Shown here: positions 1 to 12,500 of the stretch, piece after piece
How positions within the stretch are numbered: the stretch's first letter is position 1
Layout of the letters: each line of letters opens with the position of its first letter
NCBI GenBank assembly: GCA_030407005.1
Contig: JAUDYN010000007.1
Span: forward strand, 1,736,001-1,800,000
Length of the DNA stretch: 64,000 nt
Direction of reading: 5' to 3'
Source: Desarmillaria ectypa
Lineage: Eukaryota; Basidiomycota; Agaricomycetes; Agaricales; Physalacriaceae
Notes under the pieces: model-generated
Told to the model about the DNA's origin: nothing
The model's input: the letters and a program-made list of their open reading frames with translations, nothing else
The model's database searches: none
Program-made: the position numbers and the translations under genes

Positions 1-2506
1 GTCTGCGGGTTCCTATCCCCGACAAAAGCACGCTTGTCCACCCGTCGACACTTCGAGGAGCCGGCTATCCTGGTGCCTTCCTTGGTCCGGTACTTGAGGT
101 CCCGTCTCTTTCTACTCCTCGACGCGAGCCTGTCGCGGACAATCATGGTCTGTGCGATTTTGATGATCTTGATATTATTCAGGTTGATTTCCTGTTCTAA
201 TTGTCTTCGCTGTTATTGGTTGCTGAGCTGACACTCAGATGCGCGCCTCTATTGCTGCCATGATAAATACATTGCCAACAGTAGGCTGTCTGTCTTGATT
301 ATTTCACTTCATATCGAATTGACCAGGAGTATTTCAGGTGGAAGATATGAAGTATGAGCATGTCGTTTTAAAAATTGTTAGCTTATTGACCCTTGGCTCA
401 GAAAGCACTTAGAACGCAAAATCAAGCCTGGTAAATCGAAGCCCAAGCTCAGGGAACTTGATCCCACAGTACTACCCGCCGCGTGGCAGATTCTTCGCTG
501 GTAAGTTGAGATCAACACACACGCCCACATGTTAGTGACCACGTTCGAACTAGGTGTGTGGCGTCTTGCACCGCATATCTTGAACCCATCACATCGGGAG
601 CTGAATTGATAACGAATTTGGGTTCGTTTTGTTTCACTGGCCACACCGTGTATTTCTGCTAATACGGCGTTTAGATCCATCATGGCGCCAGTTCCGTTTC
701 AGCGTCGGAGCTCCAGATGCAGAAGCTAGATTTCAGGCTGCCGTTACTCAGTCTCAGGTGACGAATGTGAACGCCATGAAGTATCCTTCACTCTTTGTTA
801 GTGCTCCCGTTTCAAATCTAGGCTATGTATTTGTCACTTATTGTGTACGTGAAGGCATTCCATGGATCTCCCTTGCGAAATTGGCACTCGGTCAGTCATT
901 TGGCTTTCGGTTTTTTTGCTTTCGCGATCCTGACCATTTTTCATAGATAATTCGGCATGGGTTGTGGTACAAGCAGGTGGCTAATGGGCGAGCCTATGGA
1001 CATGGTACCTGTTTATCTTGGTATATGCGGTGCTCGTTACTCATCACGTCCGACCGTTTGTAGGCGTCTATCTCGCCAAAGACGGGCAAATTTCTATGGG
1101 ACATTATGCTGCAGGTAACACCACAATGTGGCGCAAGAGCAAGATTTGTCCCAATGCTTGTGTCGCTTTGGCGGAGGTAGTCAACTTACCCGAAAAGTTT
1201 GTTAGTTCGAATCCGTATTTCGTTATCGCGGATACCACCTGGATTGTCTGGCAAGTGTTTAAATTTCACTCTGTTACGAAAACTGAATTGTTCGCAGCCG
1301 GTACCTTTTAGTCAAGTGCCCAGCTGAAGCGACGGCTACTACCCCGGTTGTGGATAAGACCATACCTTTCGTAAGGCTGGATCCTAAGCATCCGCTGACA
1401 TTGAGCAGCAACAAGATCTCTATCCCTGAGCCTGGTTATACCATCAACTTATTGCTTCAGGATCGTCAACGTGGTCTAGTTGTACAAGAGCCGGATGAGG
1501 AAGACCAGCGAATTTTTAACCATGTTGAGAAGGACCCAGTCATTGTCGATGATGACGACGATAACGACGGTCATGAATTTTACGACGATGATGAAATCAT
1601 GATCATACCTGATCCGAAGGGGAAGGACAAAGCACCGGTCCCAGCTGCGTCTAGTAGTAAAAAGAAAGCGAAGCCAGCAGACGATTGGAAGCACGACCCT
1701 AAATGGGTCAGCGTTGTCCTGGACAAACTGATGCCCCCACCCACTGACGCTGCACCATCTGCAACCATGGCGGTCCAGCGTGAGCTGAGATCGATGCTGA
1801 AGGAACAAGAAGCCGCGAACAGTCTGCGAGAGCTGGGGTGGTACATGCCGCAAGAGTTCATTGGTGATAATTTGTTCCAGTGGATTGTGGAGATGCATTC
1901 GTTTGATCCGAGCCTGCCGATCGCGAAGGATTTAAAGACGGCGTACGTCTTTCGGTTTTCTCATAATTTATCAGAACTAATGCTGTTGTAGAGGAGTGAA
2001 TTCGATCATCTTCGAGATACGGTTCCCTCCGACGTTCCCGTTGGCTCCACCTTTTTTTAGGATTCTTACGCCACGGTTCTTGCCTTTTATTCATGGTGGA
2101 GGAGGCCATGTCACTGGCGGCGGGTCTATATGTATGGATTTGCTGACCTCCGATGGTGTGTTCGACGGGTCATTTTAGTATTTGTCTGGCTCACATTTCG
2201 TTATAGGTTGGTTGCCCAGCTACAGGTAAATAATTAAGTCTTTTAGCGTTCCTACATGCTAATCATCCTCGAGTATTCCTGCGGTCATCATGCAGATCAA
2301 GTTGGCCATCTCGAACCTGGAACCTCGCCCCGCAAGGCTCGCTAAAGATTGGCAACGTGAGTACCAGGTATATGAGGCGCTGGAGGGATACAAGAGGGCA
2401 GCTGCTGCTCATGGATGGCAGGTTCGTTTTATTATTTTTCTTACACGCTTGCCATTACTGGTCTGGATTTCAGATTCCTGTGGGCATTGAGAGGCTTGTA
2501 AGATAA
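1..2506 (+). CDS. PARP-like ADP-ribosyltransferase fused to a UBE2Q-type E2 domain (5' partial)
   Basis: Spliced gene entering from the left edge. The catalytic PARP core is spread over short exons: a QFRFSVGAP stretch near 680-720, YPSLF up to 798, AFHGSPLRNWHS at 855-890, IIRHGLWYKQVANGRAYGH at 947-1004, and GVYLAKDGQISMGHYA from 1064. These give the His (HG) and Tyr (GVYLA) of the PARP triad. At the position of the third residue (NEY in PARP1) the sequence reads NPY, so the usual Glu is absent. An acidic linker (about 1545-1600) leads to a C-terminal E2 domain with GGGSICMDLLTSDGW, whose Cys codon is 2131-2133, then VIMQIKLAISN and a stop at 2504-2506. Introns read with confidence: 891-946, 1005-1063, 1251-1297 (GC-AG), 1943-1991, 2156-2206, 2226-2273 and 2422-2473. 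PARP-UBC fusions are a known fungal class. Expected role: mono-ADP-ribosylation coupled to ubiquitin transfer; substrates unknown. Exons 5' of about 380 are uncertain. Confidence 0.85.
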
Positions 2507-2832
2507 TTTGAGATAGATAGAAATCATGACAGATGTAATAACAGATCTTTAACCCTTTGAACATGCAGGTTGACGCTGCTTCGCGAATAGATATCGCTTG
2601 TACTATGACCCAACAACCCTGTATCAACGGCTGGATTTTAACTGAGGATAGACCAATATTATTGACTGAAGCCGGCTACTCGAAGGGTCCTGTAGAGTAG
2701 TAAAATACAAATATAGCTTTTCCATGATGCGTCTTTCCTGTATATCTGTTAAAAGCGAAATTGTACGCATATAGCCACTTCGAGTAGTTCCCATCATCTG
2801 ATATATAGAGGGAAACTTGTTTTTCTTCGTAG
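2507..2832. promoter_or_regulatory. Intergenic region and putative promoter of the PKA regulatory subunit gene
   Basis: 326 bp between two plus-strand genes. A TATA-like ATATATAG lies at 2801-2808, about 25 bp before the downstream ATG, so it may be too close to be a true TATA box. No other feature is recognisable. Confidence 0.3.
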
Positions 2833-4333
2833 ATGTCGACGTTCGACCAGCTCATCGACGACCTAACACGGGACGCAAACCGCGTGCAGCCCAACGACGC
2901 GCTGCAGTTCTGTGCAAGTTGGTTCCAACAGCGGCTGGAAGAGCAGCGAGCACGGACCCGGGATGCTCTGTCACGTCGTTCGCGTGCATTTTCGCGTGAA
3001 CTCCCTAGCGAGCTATATGTCGACACGACTTTTGGTGCCAGACAGATCCCAGAAACCGTCTCTCCGCTTGACACAGCACCTCGCTCGTCGCTCGCTGGCA
3101 GGAACAACGCCTCTTACAGCCCATTTGGCACCCTCAACGTTCCAGGAAATGCTCTGCTCGCCAATAACCCGTCCGTCGTCCAGTTCAATACGACACCGAC
3201 CTCGACACCGATGCCCAACCCCTTTGCACAGTTTGACGACGGCGCTGTCGCTCAACCCACCAATCCAGGCGACTACCTACATCCACCCGTTCCCACCATC
3301 TTTCAGCGGCGTACCTCCGTCTCAGCAGAGTCTATCCCTGTCGACAGCTCTCTAGACGAACTGCTTCCTGTATACCCCAAAACTTCCGACCAGCTTCGTC
3401 GCATTAAAGCATCCATCGCGAACAACTTTATCTTCCGCGATCTTGACGAGGAGCAGGAAACATGCGTGCTCAATGCCATGCAGGAAAAGAAGACGGAGAA
3501 AGGCGAAGTGGTTATACGGCAGGGCGACGTGGGCGACTACTTTTATGTCGTCGAGTCGGGTCTGCTTAAGTGCTTCATCCGGTCGGAGCCTTTACCCCCA
3601 GCAGGACTTCGTACCACAGAAGACAAGTTCCTTCAGCCTGGGTACCACCCTGAGTTTGGGAAGCGTGTAGCGGAATGCACACCGGGGACCTCATTCGGAG
3701 AGCTGGCACTGATGTACGGCCATCCTCGTGCGGCGACAGTCTTGTCCACTGAGCCTTCTACCTTGTGGGCACTGGACCGCATCACCTTCCGGACAATCAT
3801 ATTGAAGGCGGCTCATCGACGACGCACGATGTATGAGCACTTTTTGTCATCTGTGGCCCTCTTGTCATCCCTAGACGCTACCGAACGCAGTAAAATCGCT
3901 GACGCGCTGGTTAGCAAGGTGTACGCAGATGGAGAGGTAGTTGTTAGGCAGGGAGAGATGGGAGACACGTTCTTTTTCATCGAGGAGGGTGAAGCCGTTG
4001 TGACGAAGTCGCAGGAGGGCGATAATGGCCAAGTTCGCGAGTTTCAAGTGGGGCATTTGAAGAAGGGAGATTATTTTGGAGGTGTGATATTTTTCTCTCT
4101 ATATTCCATTCAAGTTTATGCCGACACTATGAAAAGAGTTGTCACTTCTGCATTTGGCTCCTCGCGCTGCGACTGTCAGTGCAATCAACCGGGGCCGCGA
4201 TCACACTCTTCCAAAGCTCAAGGTGGCGGCTTTGGATGCGCAGGCTTTCACTCGGCTTCTTGGGCCTCTTCAGGATCTGATGGAGCGAAGGGCTAGGGAA
4301 CAGTATGGGTCCGGCCCAAGATTGTCGCGCTAA
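2833..4333 (+). CDS. bcy1: cAMP-dependent protein kinase regulatory subunit
   Basis: Two exons (2833-4081 and 4137-4333) encode about 481 residues, normal for a fungal PKA R subunit. Residues 4-35 match the N-terminal RII dimerisation/docking helix (FDQLIDDLTRDANR...). The inhibitor site is RRTSV at residues 159-163; with Ser at the phospho-acceptor position it is a phosphorylatable, type-II-like inhibitor. Two cyclic-nucleotide-binding domains follow: CNB-A has GDVGDYFYVVESG and the phosphate-binding cassette FGELALMYGHPRAATV; CNB-B has GEMGDTFFFIEEG and, across the intron, FGELSLLHLAPRAATV. Each cassette keeps its Glu and Arg. The protein binds and inhibits the PKA catalytic subunit and releases it on cAMP binding. 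Splicing at 4081/4137 is needed to complete the second cassette; reading through gives a truncated, meaningless tail. Intact and free of C-to-T stops. Confidence 0.95.
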
Positions 4334-4704
4334 GGAGCGGTATGGATTTTCTCATCTCGTAAGGACAGAACTGAACGAATTTACCTTCTCAGAGAATGGT
4401 TCAGTGTTGTTTTTTTATCCTCGCTATTCATTGTATCGAAAGTACGTTTTCAAATTTTGTTTTGCATGTATCATGGTACGGCTAGGTAAAGCTCTATATG
4501 CCTGCTCGTTCGGGTTGTTCGCCGTCTATTTAGAAAGGTTGAAATGACTTTTGTTTGAGGGAAGTCTCTTATGCTTCGGCCCCATTTTTCGATCCGAGTT
4601 GATCACTTCACAGTCAGTTGATATGAGTCATAAGGATCCCCTATTTTTCTACGTTAAAAAGCTGGAATAATTGAGACCCACCAATGACCTTCATACTTCG
4701 TTAA
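4334..4704. other. Intergenic, no recognised feature
   Basis: 371 bp between the PKA regulatory subunit gene and the TatD-like locus. It holds the 3' UTR of the former and presumably the promoter of the latter; nothing more specific can be supported. Confidence 0.4.
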
Positions 4705-5785
4705 ATGAGCAGAAACAACCGATACCGAGGATCATCCAGCCGCGTCACTCAACCCCTCCCTTCGCACGATACGCTCACGTGTGCGTTTCTATCTCATTCG
4801 AGTGTTTCGAGCTCGACCATTGTCGACACTCATACGCATCTCGTTTTAACGTTTGCGGCATACCGGTCGAACTACCCCTCTGGTTGGTACTCGAGCATAT
4901 TCGAACTCGTCCGAGTATTTATAAAGGGCGAGATGTTGAGACGGTTCTGTGGCATAATCCAGCCGAGGTCATGCCTAAGCCCGGGAGAAGATGGAGGAGG
5001 ACCAATGGGGTGGCGTCAACTATCAGTTTGTCATAGGCGTGCATCCGTACGTATTTCTTTGTTTATCCTTGTTCGAAACGATACTGAATCACTTGCAGAC
5101 ATGAAGCAAATACTATACTCCTGCAGTGAGATGTAAGCCATTCTAGACCATTTGTTATTTACAAAGTACTTGACATCTTTGCAGAAAGCTGCCCTCCACC
5201 ACCCGCTTTGCGTAGGTCTCGGCGAGATAGGACTCGATTATCACTATGCTCATTCACCTCAAGATGTCCAGTTGGAAAACTGTCTTCACTTGACAACTCA
5301 AGTTGGCTGTGGAGAAAGGGAAGCCTCTCACGATACATACACGAAGGTCCGAAGAAGATACAGAACGAATAATGAAGGAGGTCATTCCCAAGAACCACCC
5401 CGTCCACATCCATTCTTTCACCGACTTACCCTCCTTTGCCCTTCGTCTTCTCTCTCACTTCCTCAACCTCCACATCGACATCACTGGTGTCGGAACGTTC
5501 TCGACCAATTTGAATACTGCAGACTTTCTTCGTCAGATGGTAAAAGCTCTGGAAACTTTTCGTATAGTCCTGGAGACGGACGCGCCGTCCACGGTCCCGT
5601 CGAATGTCTACCCTGCCCTGATCGCTGGCCTAACTTCTACGAAGCAAATTCGGCTTCCATTGAGTCACTCGTTGATGATTCCCTTTACCGCTCAGTATGT
5701 CGCGTCTATCTTGGGTGATGCATGGGTCACGAAGGGGGTGCTCACCGCAGGAAGGGAAGGCGCTAAAAGGATTTACGGAGTATAA
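4705..5785 (+). pseudogene. TatD-family metal-dependent hydrolase, frame-disrupted
   Basis: All landmarks of eukaryotic TatD-like DNases are present but not in one frame: VDTHTHL (HxH metal site), WGGVNYQFVIGVHP with HEANTILLQ across an intron, GLGEIGLDYHY, KGKPLTIHTRRSEEDTER, HIHSFTDLP and VLETDAP, ending ...GAKRIYGV at 5785. Introns near 5047-5098 (GTACGT...CAG) and about 5130-5184 are plausible. However, the frame shifts at about 4920-4930, again at about 4975-4990, at the second intron junction and at about 5275-5282, and a TGA at 5291-5293 lies where the family has a residue before QLKLAVEKGKP. Members cleave DNA or act as 3' exonucleases in the cytoplasm or nucleus. Because the ligands are intact, the breaks could be recent decay or assembly indels; PKA-R next door shows no such breaks. 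Confidence 0.7.
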
Positions 5786-6319
5786 CAGGTTTGAGTAATT
5801 TCAGTTATCTTTTCCATACAACTTTACATTGTGATTATTGCTGTAGTCTACCACTGCATCCCTCTTGGTAACAATTGAGAAATGACCAGGAATTAAGCGA
5901 GGATTCAGATCGAGAGGCTGTATCAAATCTACATAATGGTAAAACTCTATAAAACTAAGAGTTTTATAACTTAAATAAATATTTGAGTCTGCTCAGTACA
6001 TACTCCCATGAGAATTCGTTGTGTTCTGTCTCTTCTCCAAATATGATGTGCAAAGTATACCAGAGAGAGTGGGGGTTAGAAGCTGGTGAGGTTTCATTAG
6101 CCAGCTTATAGCTACTTAAATACAACCATTGTACCTATAGTAATAATTAACTTGTACGTAGTCCAGGAAATACATATGTTGAAATCCAAGCCCTCGGGAG
6201 CACCTCGCACGCTGTCATCCCGTCTTCTTGCTCGTCGTTGTGTTAGCGACCAACTTGCCAAACAAGGGTAAACTAAGTCTCGTGACTCGCGTTCGGCCAA
6301 TCGAGATCAAAGCTCCTGA
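5786..6319. other. Intergenic region with a small inverted repeat
   Basis: 534 bp after the TatD-like locus. A perfect 9-bp inverted repeat (TAAAACTCT / AGAGTTTTA) lies at 5940-5948 and 5958-5966 with a 9-nt loop; it may help transcript 3'-end formation but has no proof. 6110-6300 is relatively CpG-rich and encodes nothing recognisable. Around 6320-6450 the sequence turns into retroelement LTR. Confidence 0.35.
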
Positions 6320-9147
6320 ATGGTGTGTATAGAGGCGTTCAAGTTGTTCTGAGAGGAGGAGTTCGTAGACTAGTTGGGTGATTAAACCTTAGTTCGAGAC
6401 TGGAGCTTAAGGCTACCAGTTGAGTTACTTTATATACAGTTCTGGTATTCTATAAATAAGATATCCACACTGATTCCTTGCTGATTCCTGCTGGTTTCCT
6501 TGCAGTATAAGTGCATCATGCTGTCCATGCAGCTCTTGGTCTGTGTGAAGATTGTGAAATCATAACATTACCCCCCCCCCCCCCCCCCCCCCATTAAGAT
6601 TCAGTCATCCCTGACTGAGTCATTGTCAGATCCATACTCCTCTTCATAGATTTCATTGTTCTCCACATATATTTGTTCCTCCTCTTTTCTTTCTACTGTT
6701 GCCAGGTAATTTTTGTCTTCTCATTCCTCTGATCTCCTGGCTTTGTACTCCACTAATATTTCTTTAGCATTCCCCAGTAAGTGTTTTGGCAACCACTTGT
6801 TCTCTTCATCCTTAAATTCTTTCTAGGACACCAGGTATTCTTTTCTCCTTCTTTTCCCATGTTTTTGGAGCTGGTCATCAAGTATCTCTTCTATCTCTTG
6901 CTCTTCTTGTGTGTCCACCAATTCTGGCAAAGGTATGCTTGCCTCTTTTTGGTTGGGGAATTCTGGTGGTACATAGGGCATTAACAAGGACTCATTGAAC
7001 TGGTTGTGGATTTTCCTTAAGGGTGGCTCAAGTTGATAGGCTGATGCTCTGTGTTTGGCTGTGATTATGAAGAGGCCTACTCATTTGTCAATCAACTTCT
7101 TCTTTGATCATGGCAGCTTTAGGTTGGTTGCCTCCAGCCAGACCCTATTTCTGATTTGGTAGTTTTCCACCTGTCTTTTTCCCTTGTCATATTGCTTTTT
7201 TATGCTCTCCACTGCCTTTCTTAATGCCTTTTCTGCTTGCTCATATACTTTCACTATCTCCCTCATGAATTCTACTGCTGCCAGTATCTGACCCTCCTGT
7301 TTCTCAGTAGGAATTACTTTTGGTTAATGTCTGTCTGTTCATGACTTCCAGTGATGACAATCTGGTCACTGAATGCTGTTGATTGTTGTGTTGGAATTCA
7401 GTGAGTGGTAGCTATTCACTCTAGTCATCTTGTCAGAAATTAATAAACATCCAGAGGTACTTTTCTATTTCCTAATTGATATGTTTGGTCTGTCAATCTA
7501 TTTGTGGGTGATAGGCAGTAGAGGGATTTCCCCATATTTGGAGCATTTTGTATAGTTTCTTGATGAATTTAGATACAAACTGAGGTCCTCAGTCTGATAT
7601 CACCTTTCTGGGCATTCCATACTTGATGTATATGTGGTCTTTAAGAATTCTGGCTCATCCAGATGCTATAAGGGTCTTGGTGCAGGGTATGAGTATTATA
7701 GCCTTGGAAAATTGGTCCATGATGACCAATATAGAATCATATCCCTTCAACTCAGGTAGGTCCATGATCATGTCTACCATGATGATTTCCTATGGATGAG
7801 ATGGGATTTTATTTAGATGGAGCAGTGCTACCTTCTTTTGCATGTGACTCTTGGTCCATTGGCATGCTTTGCATGCTTTGCACTCTTTCACATATTACTC
7901 TATGTCTTCCTTCATTTTTGGCCACCAATAGTCCTGAAGGACTAACTCCTTAGTTTTTTTAATTTCTGGGTATCCAGCTATTATGTGATCATGATTGATG
8001 CTGATAATTTTGCCTTGTAGTTTGTGGTTTCTTAGGATGTATATCCTTCTGTCATTTCAGATTAGCCCTCTCTCCTTTTTCAATCCATTCTCATAGATGA
8101 CCTTCTTCTGTATTCTCTTATTCCAGGCCATTTGGTCCTGTAAGGCTCATTTGACTTTTCCTTCCATCTCCTGCTTTATGAGTATGATAAATTTTTGAAA
8201 GTTTTCCAGTTTGAGTATCGCAATGTTCTTGTTGTCCAATTGCTCTTGTTCATGATCTGCTCATCAGCTTAGTAAGTCTACCTTCTGATTGAAGGGGCTG
8301 GGTTTGTGGTGAAGTATGAAGTGATACTCTGCTAACTCTGTTACCCATTTAGCTGATCATTAGTTGAGTTTCTGGGATTTTCAGAAGCATTGTAGATTCC
8401 AGTGATCTGTCTAGATTTCTACATCTTGAGTTGCTCCTATCAGGAAATATCTCTATTTATCTAGTGCCAGCATGATTGCCAGTAGCTCCTTGTTGTAGAT
8501 TTTATAGTTTCTTTCTATTGTGGACAAGGCTTTAGACAGAAATGTGACTGATCTCCATTTGTCTTTCTGCTCCTGAGAGAGTATGGCCTCTATGGCCCCT
8601 TCACTGGTGTCTGCTTCTACTCTGAACTTCCCAGTGATACTGGGCATTGCAAGTACTGCATTCTCCACAATGAGTTCTTTAATTCCCTTTCTTTCTGTTC
8701 TTTCTCCCACTTCTACACTGTTTTTCTGATTAGCTGCATTAAGGGTTGTACATGCTTTGAGTAGTCCCTAATGAACTATCAGTAGAAGTTGGTGAATCCC
8801 AGGAAGGATTGTAATTCCTTCTTCTTTTCTACTGGGTCTATTTAGATTTTTCCTTGGCCAATAATGACCTCTAGATATTCAGTTTCTTCTACTTCAAACT
8901 CACATTTCTCCACTTTCAGGAAGAGTTTGTTTTTCTATAGTATTTGGAGTATCTTTCATACTATTCTCCTATATTGTTTCTTTGTCTTGATAAAGATAAG
9001 AATGTTATTCAATTACACCATGACCTTTCCCTGGGAAATGAGGCCTTGAGGTTATTTATCATACACTGAAATGTGGCTGGTAAATTGGTAAGTCCAAAGA
9101 ACATTACCAAGGGTTCAAACAGCTTTCAGTTGGTTTAAAACACCATC
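6320..9147 (-). mobile_element. Degraded Ty3/Gypsy chromovirus fragment (3' LTR, integrase, RNase H, part of RT)
   Basis: Minus-strand fragment related to the complete element at 12511-22354. The 3' LTR ends ...AATCATAACA at 6567 (left border unclear, about 6320), followed by a polypurine tract seen as 22 C on the plus strand. Then, in reverse order, come the integrase C-terminal region, the integrase core (HPQTDG-like region about 7500), the zinc-binding part (about 7850-7950), RNase H with FRVEADTSEGAIEAILSQE and NKELLAIMLALDK (8453-8710), and RT sequence breaking off near 9147. Only short ORFs survive and CpG is rare, so it is an old, inactive copy. The rest of pol and gag are missing; a plus-oriented LTR-like sequence starts exactly where homology ends. 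Confidence 0.8.
6571..6592 (-). repeat. Polypurine tract expanded to a 22-base G run (C on plus strand)
   Basis: Uninterrupted run of 22 C immediately inside the 3' LTR of the degraded chromovirus. The equivalent tract of the 12511-22354 element has only five. It occupies the position of the polypurine tract that primes plus-strand DNA synthesis. Confidence 0.8.
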
Positions 9148-9508
9148 TGTTATGATTTCACCTATTTTTTATTTTTATCTTATCTTTTATCTAGGTGCTG
9201 ATCTTATCATATCTAATCTCAGCACCTATCATGCATCATGGACCAATCACCTCATGGCTAGCAACTGATAACCAGCCATTGTACTATGACTCATGACAGT
9301 CACCCCATTATACCATTATTTCTCTTGTTTCATATGTGGACAGTTGTCTTACTTGACTATTATTAGAACCCATACTTTAGTATATAAGTAGCATAGCTCT
9401 CACTGTATATTCTTCAGCTTCGAGCTAAGTTTAATTATATCAAACTTTCTTGTTGACTCTTCCTCTTGCCTAAAGCTAGCCTTTAGTCTCAACTCTTAGT
9501 CAACAACA
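9148..9508 (+). repeat. LTR-like sequence, plus orientation
   Basis: Begins TGTTATGATTTCACC (first 14 bases equal the reversed end of the 6567 LTR) and can be ended at ...TAGTCAACAACA. It holds a TATA-like TATATAAG at about 9380 in plus orientation. It abuts the broken RT of the preceding fragment, so it is either an inserted solo LTR or the 5' LTR of the degraded plus-strand element that follows. The right border is tentative. Confidence 0.45.
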
Positions 9509-12500
9509 TTCTAGGACTTATTGAGTGACTGTATGAACATGATACAGCCCAGTATTTACCTTTGTTGTCCAATGGAGTTTGGGTCTAATAATTAGCTCAA
9601 AGCTTCCTTTTTTCTTTTTCCCTTTTCTCTAGCAACCACCAATACTATTGAAAACTGAATGCCATACAAAACTGACATCTCAAACTGCACCTTTTATATC
9701 CTAGTGATGATCATAGGAACAAGTACCTTGTTCCTACTTTCCTTCTGTTATTTCTACAAACTACACTTATAGTTTAACCAAATCCTCTAAATCAATTCCA
9801 GGACCCCCATCTCTTGATCCCACATCTACCTCCCTTATCACTATATCACTGTCCAGCCCCACAAAAGCATCTTTACCATGCTCAGACCCATATCTGGATC
9901 CAAAGTGGACCTAAACTTGGAAAATCCTAGACACATTGAAGATGACATCACTAAAGAGAGATGACACATCCTCCTTGAAAGCTCAATCCCAGAAAATATA
10001 CAAACTGAGTCTGGAGACAGTGAGGTCTCAAGCAGATTCAGCCTGGGTCTCCAAGCCTGAGACTCAATCATTTTCCCACTGGCCAGTCCACCTATTATAT
10101 ATATATCCAGTGATGATAATAGTGACTTTGAGTCATATCACTCTCACTCTCCAACTAATTCTGAATATGTGGCCTTTGACATCCAGAACTGAAACTACTC
10201 ATTAAATAGCTGACCTGACTCTCCAACCCTTGGATTTACTAGTATACTCATGGAGTGACCTGATCTCAATAAATATAATGAAAGAATCTAAGGCAGAGCC
10301 CTCTCTATTATTTTAAACATCTCCCATGATCTCATCCCCATCCTTTGAACTAATGCAGCCTATATAGCAAACCCTCTTATTACCACTAAGCATTAAGCTC
10401 AGCTTAGTCAAGTTCTCAACCAACTTAGAATACATACTCAAGAGGTGTGAAATAAGTATTGCTGAGAGTGTATACTCTCTATTGACTTCCACTATATATT
10501 TAGCAGCCAGCTACTAGGAAAGAATGAAGAAACCTATTGCTGAAGGCAATACTGGAATATAAGACACAATGTCCCTGAGAAGCAGACATGTGCCTATAAA
10601 GAAGAACTTATTACTAAGTACCAGAATGGGTGGTTCCAGTGGCCATATTATCATTACTGGCCCTTCTCAGAATACACTCTGCCACTACTCATAGAATCTG
10701 AGTGGTTGGTCTATAATGATAACTTTGCCAAAGAATATAATATCATGTGAACAGAAGAAATCAGATGAGGGGTGAGGGATATCCTCCTCATTGAACACCT
10801 TATTGATCTACAACAATTTGCTTTCAATAAACCAGGAGATCTGACAAGTGTTGAATCTCAAATTCATGAACATTTGGCATATGAGATATATGGACCTTAC
10901 CTTGGACCTCACTTGGAGATTGATGAAGATGGGGAGGAGATAGACAGAAACTCCAGACCTAGCAGTTTGGAAAGATATTCTTAGGCATAGCATAATAGAA
11001 CAGACAATATTAATTTTCAATGAACAGTACCCTTTATACCCATACCAAATGCCATCCTCCTTCTGATTTACCACCAATCTCTTGCCTGACTCCCTGCCAC
11101 CCAATGTCAGAATACTAGGAAGCCAATTCATTAGCACCAGCCAAGTGATGGCTGATGCAGGACCTTCTGCAGTCCCTAGTGGATCCACCCTAGTATGGAT
11201 CCCAGAAACTGGCCCAATTCATAGAGATCCTCCTATTGACCCAGATAATTCAAGATACTCTCTGGATGCTAAGGATCCAGAATAATGGTTCTTACCTTGA
11301 AGACCACCCACATGGAAATATGATCCATCCCTGTTGCAATCTAGTGGGGATATAGCCAATGAGACACTCTAGGCTAGATGCTGATCCAAGCTAGTCTGCA
11401 AGCCTAAAGTATTCAAAGATGACTCTAATAACATAGATAGGTTCATTATAGACTATGAGATGTACTTCTAGGTACACAGTGCTCACATGTTTCCTGACCT
11501 GTATAAGGTCACTTTCACCCAATCATACTTTGATGAGTGAGCCAAGGATTGATGGATAATGAAGATGGCCAAACTAAGGGCTAAATGTTTATTCTTTATC
11601 TAGGTAGTAGAACATTCAGTCAATCTATTTATAAAATAGTGCTTCATTATTTTTTAGGCAACTGAAGAGAAAATGCTGACATAAGTAACATAAAAGAAGA
11701 ATATAATTCTTCTCACCAAAAATGAAAGGGTTACAATAAAAGGTTAAATCATTTTGTGTTAATGCGGCCTCTAAGGACTATAACCAAAGTTATGGCTGAT
11801 GAGTATATTATAGAAAGTCCAAAATAAAATTTTATTGGGACCAAGAAAATAATATTTGTTTTAGGCTGATTTTATTTATTTATTTGATTAATTAAAATTA
11901 GTTAATCTTTAAAATAGTCGGACTTACTTGTTCAAAAGTAGGTAGACACAATTATTTAGTTAATATTTGATAAGGAAAGATAGGGCTAGTATATAGAACC
12001 ATAAAGGCCCAGTCTCCATCCTTTCATTGTGGGGCTCAAGTAAATAGTAATTTACATTAACTACTCCCTTACTTTTATTCCATCACAATAAAGGTTAAAA
12101 TAAATTATGTCTGATAAAGCTTCAGCTACCTCACATTTCAGTCACCTAAAACTAATTTGTCAAAATGATCATCAACAAATTCTGAGATGTGGCAGCAGAG
12201 GAAGTACATAAAAAGAAGATGTACAACTTTTGCATAGGCAACAAGACTGCCCAGAAATATTTCCAGGAGTTAAAAAAGCAGGCCAAGTTGGCAGAACTTT
12301 GAAATAATATTGGATCTTGCAGTCATATGGTCAAAGCACTTTGCCAAGAAATATTCAAGTCCTATACCCTTGCCATCTCTAACCTCAGCATCTTCATACC
12401 AGTCAGTGATAAAAGAATTAGGGAATGACAATGAATACCAATCACACTAAATCTCTTACTACTCTACCCTTAATCACCAATATATTGAATTCAGGCAGTT

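Noticed and set aside
1350..1991. ORF of 213 codons as a separate gene
   Set aside because: It is the middle of the PARP-E2 fusion: the frame joins upstream through the GC-AG intron and downstream through intron 1943-1991 into the E2 domain.
9936..11285. Host gene in the 9.9-11.3 kb region
   Set aside because: Only short ORFs in CpG-depleted DNA that lies between related retroelement pieces; no host-like exon pattern.
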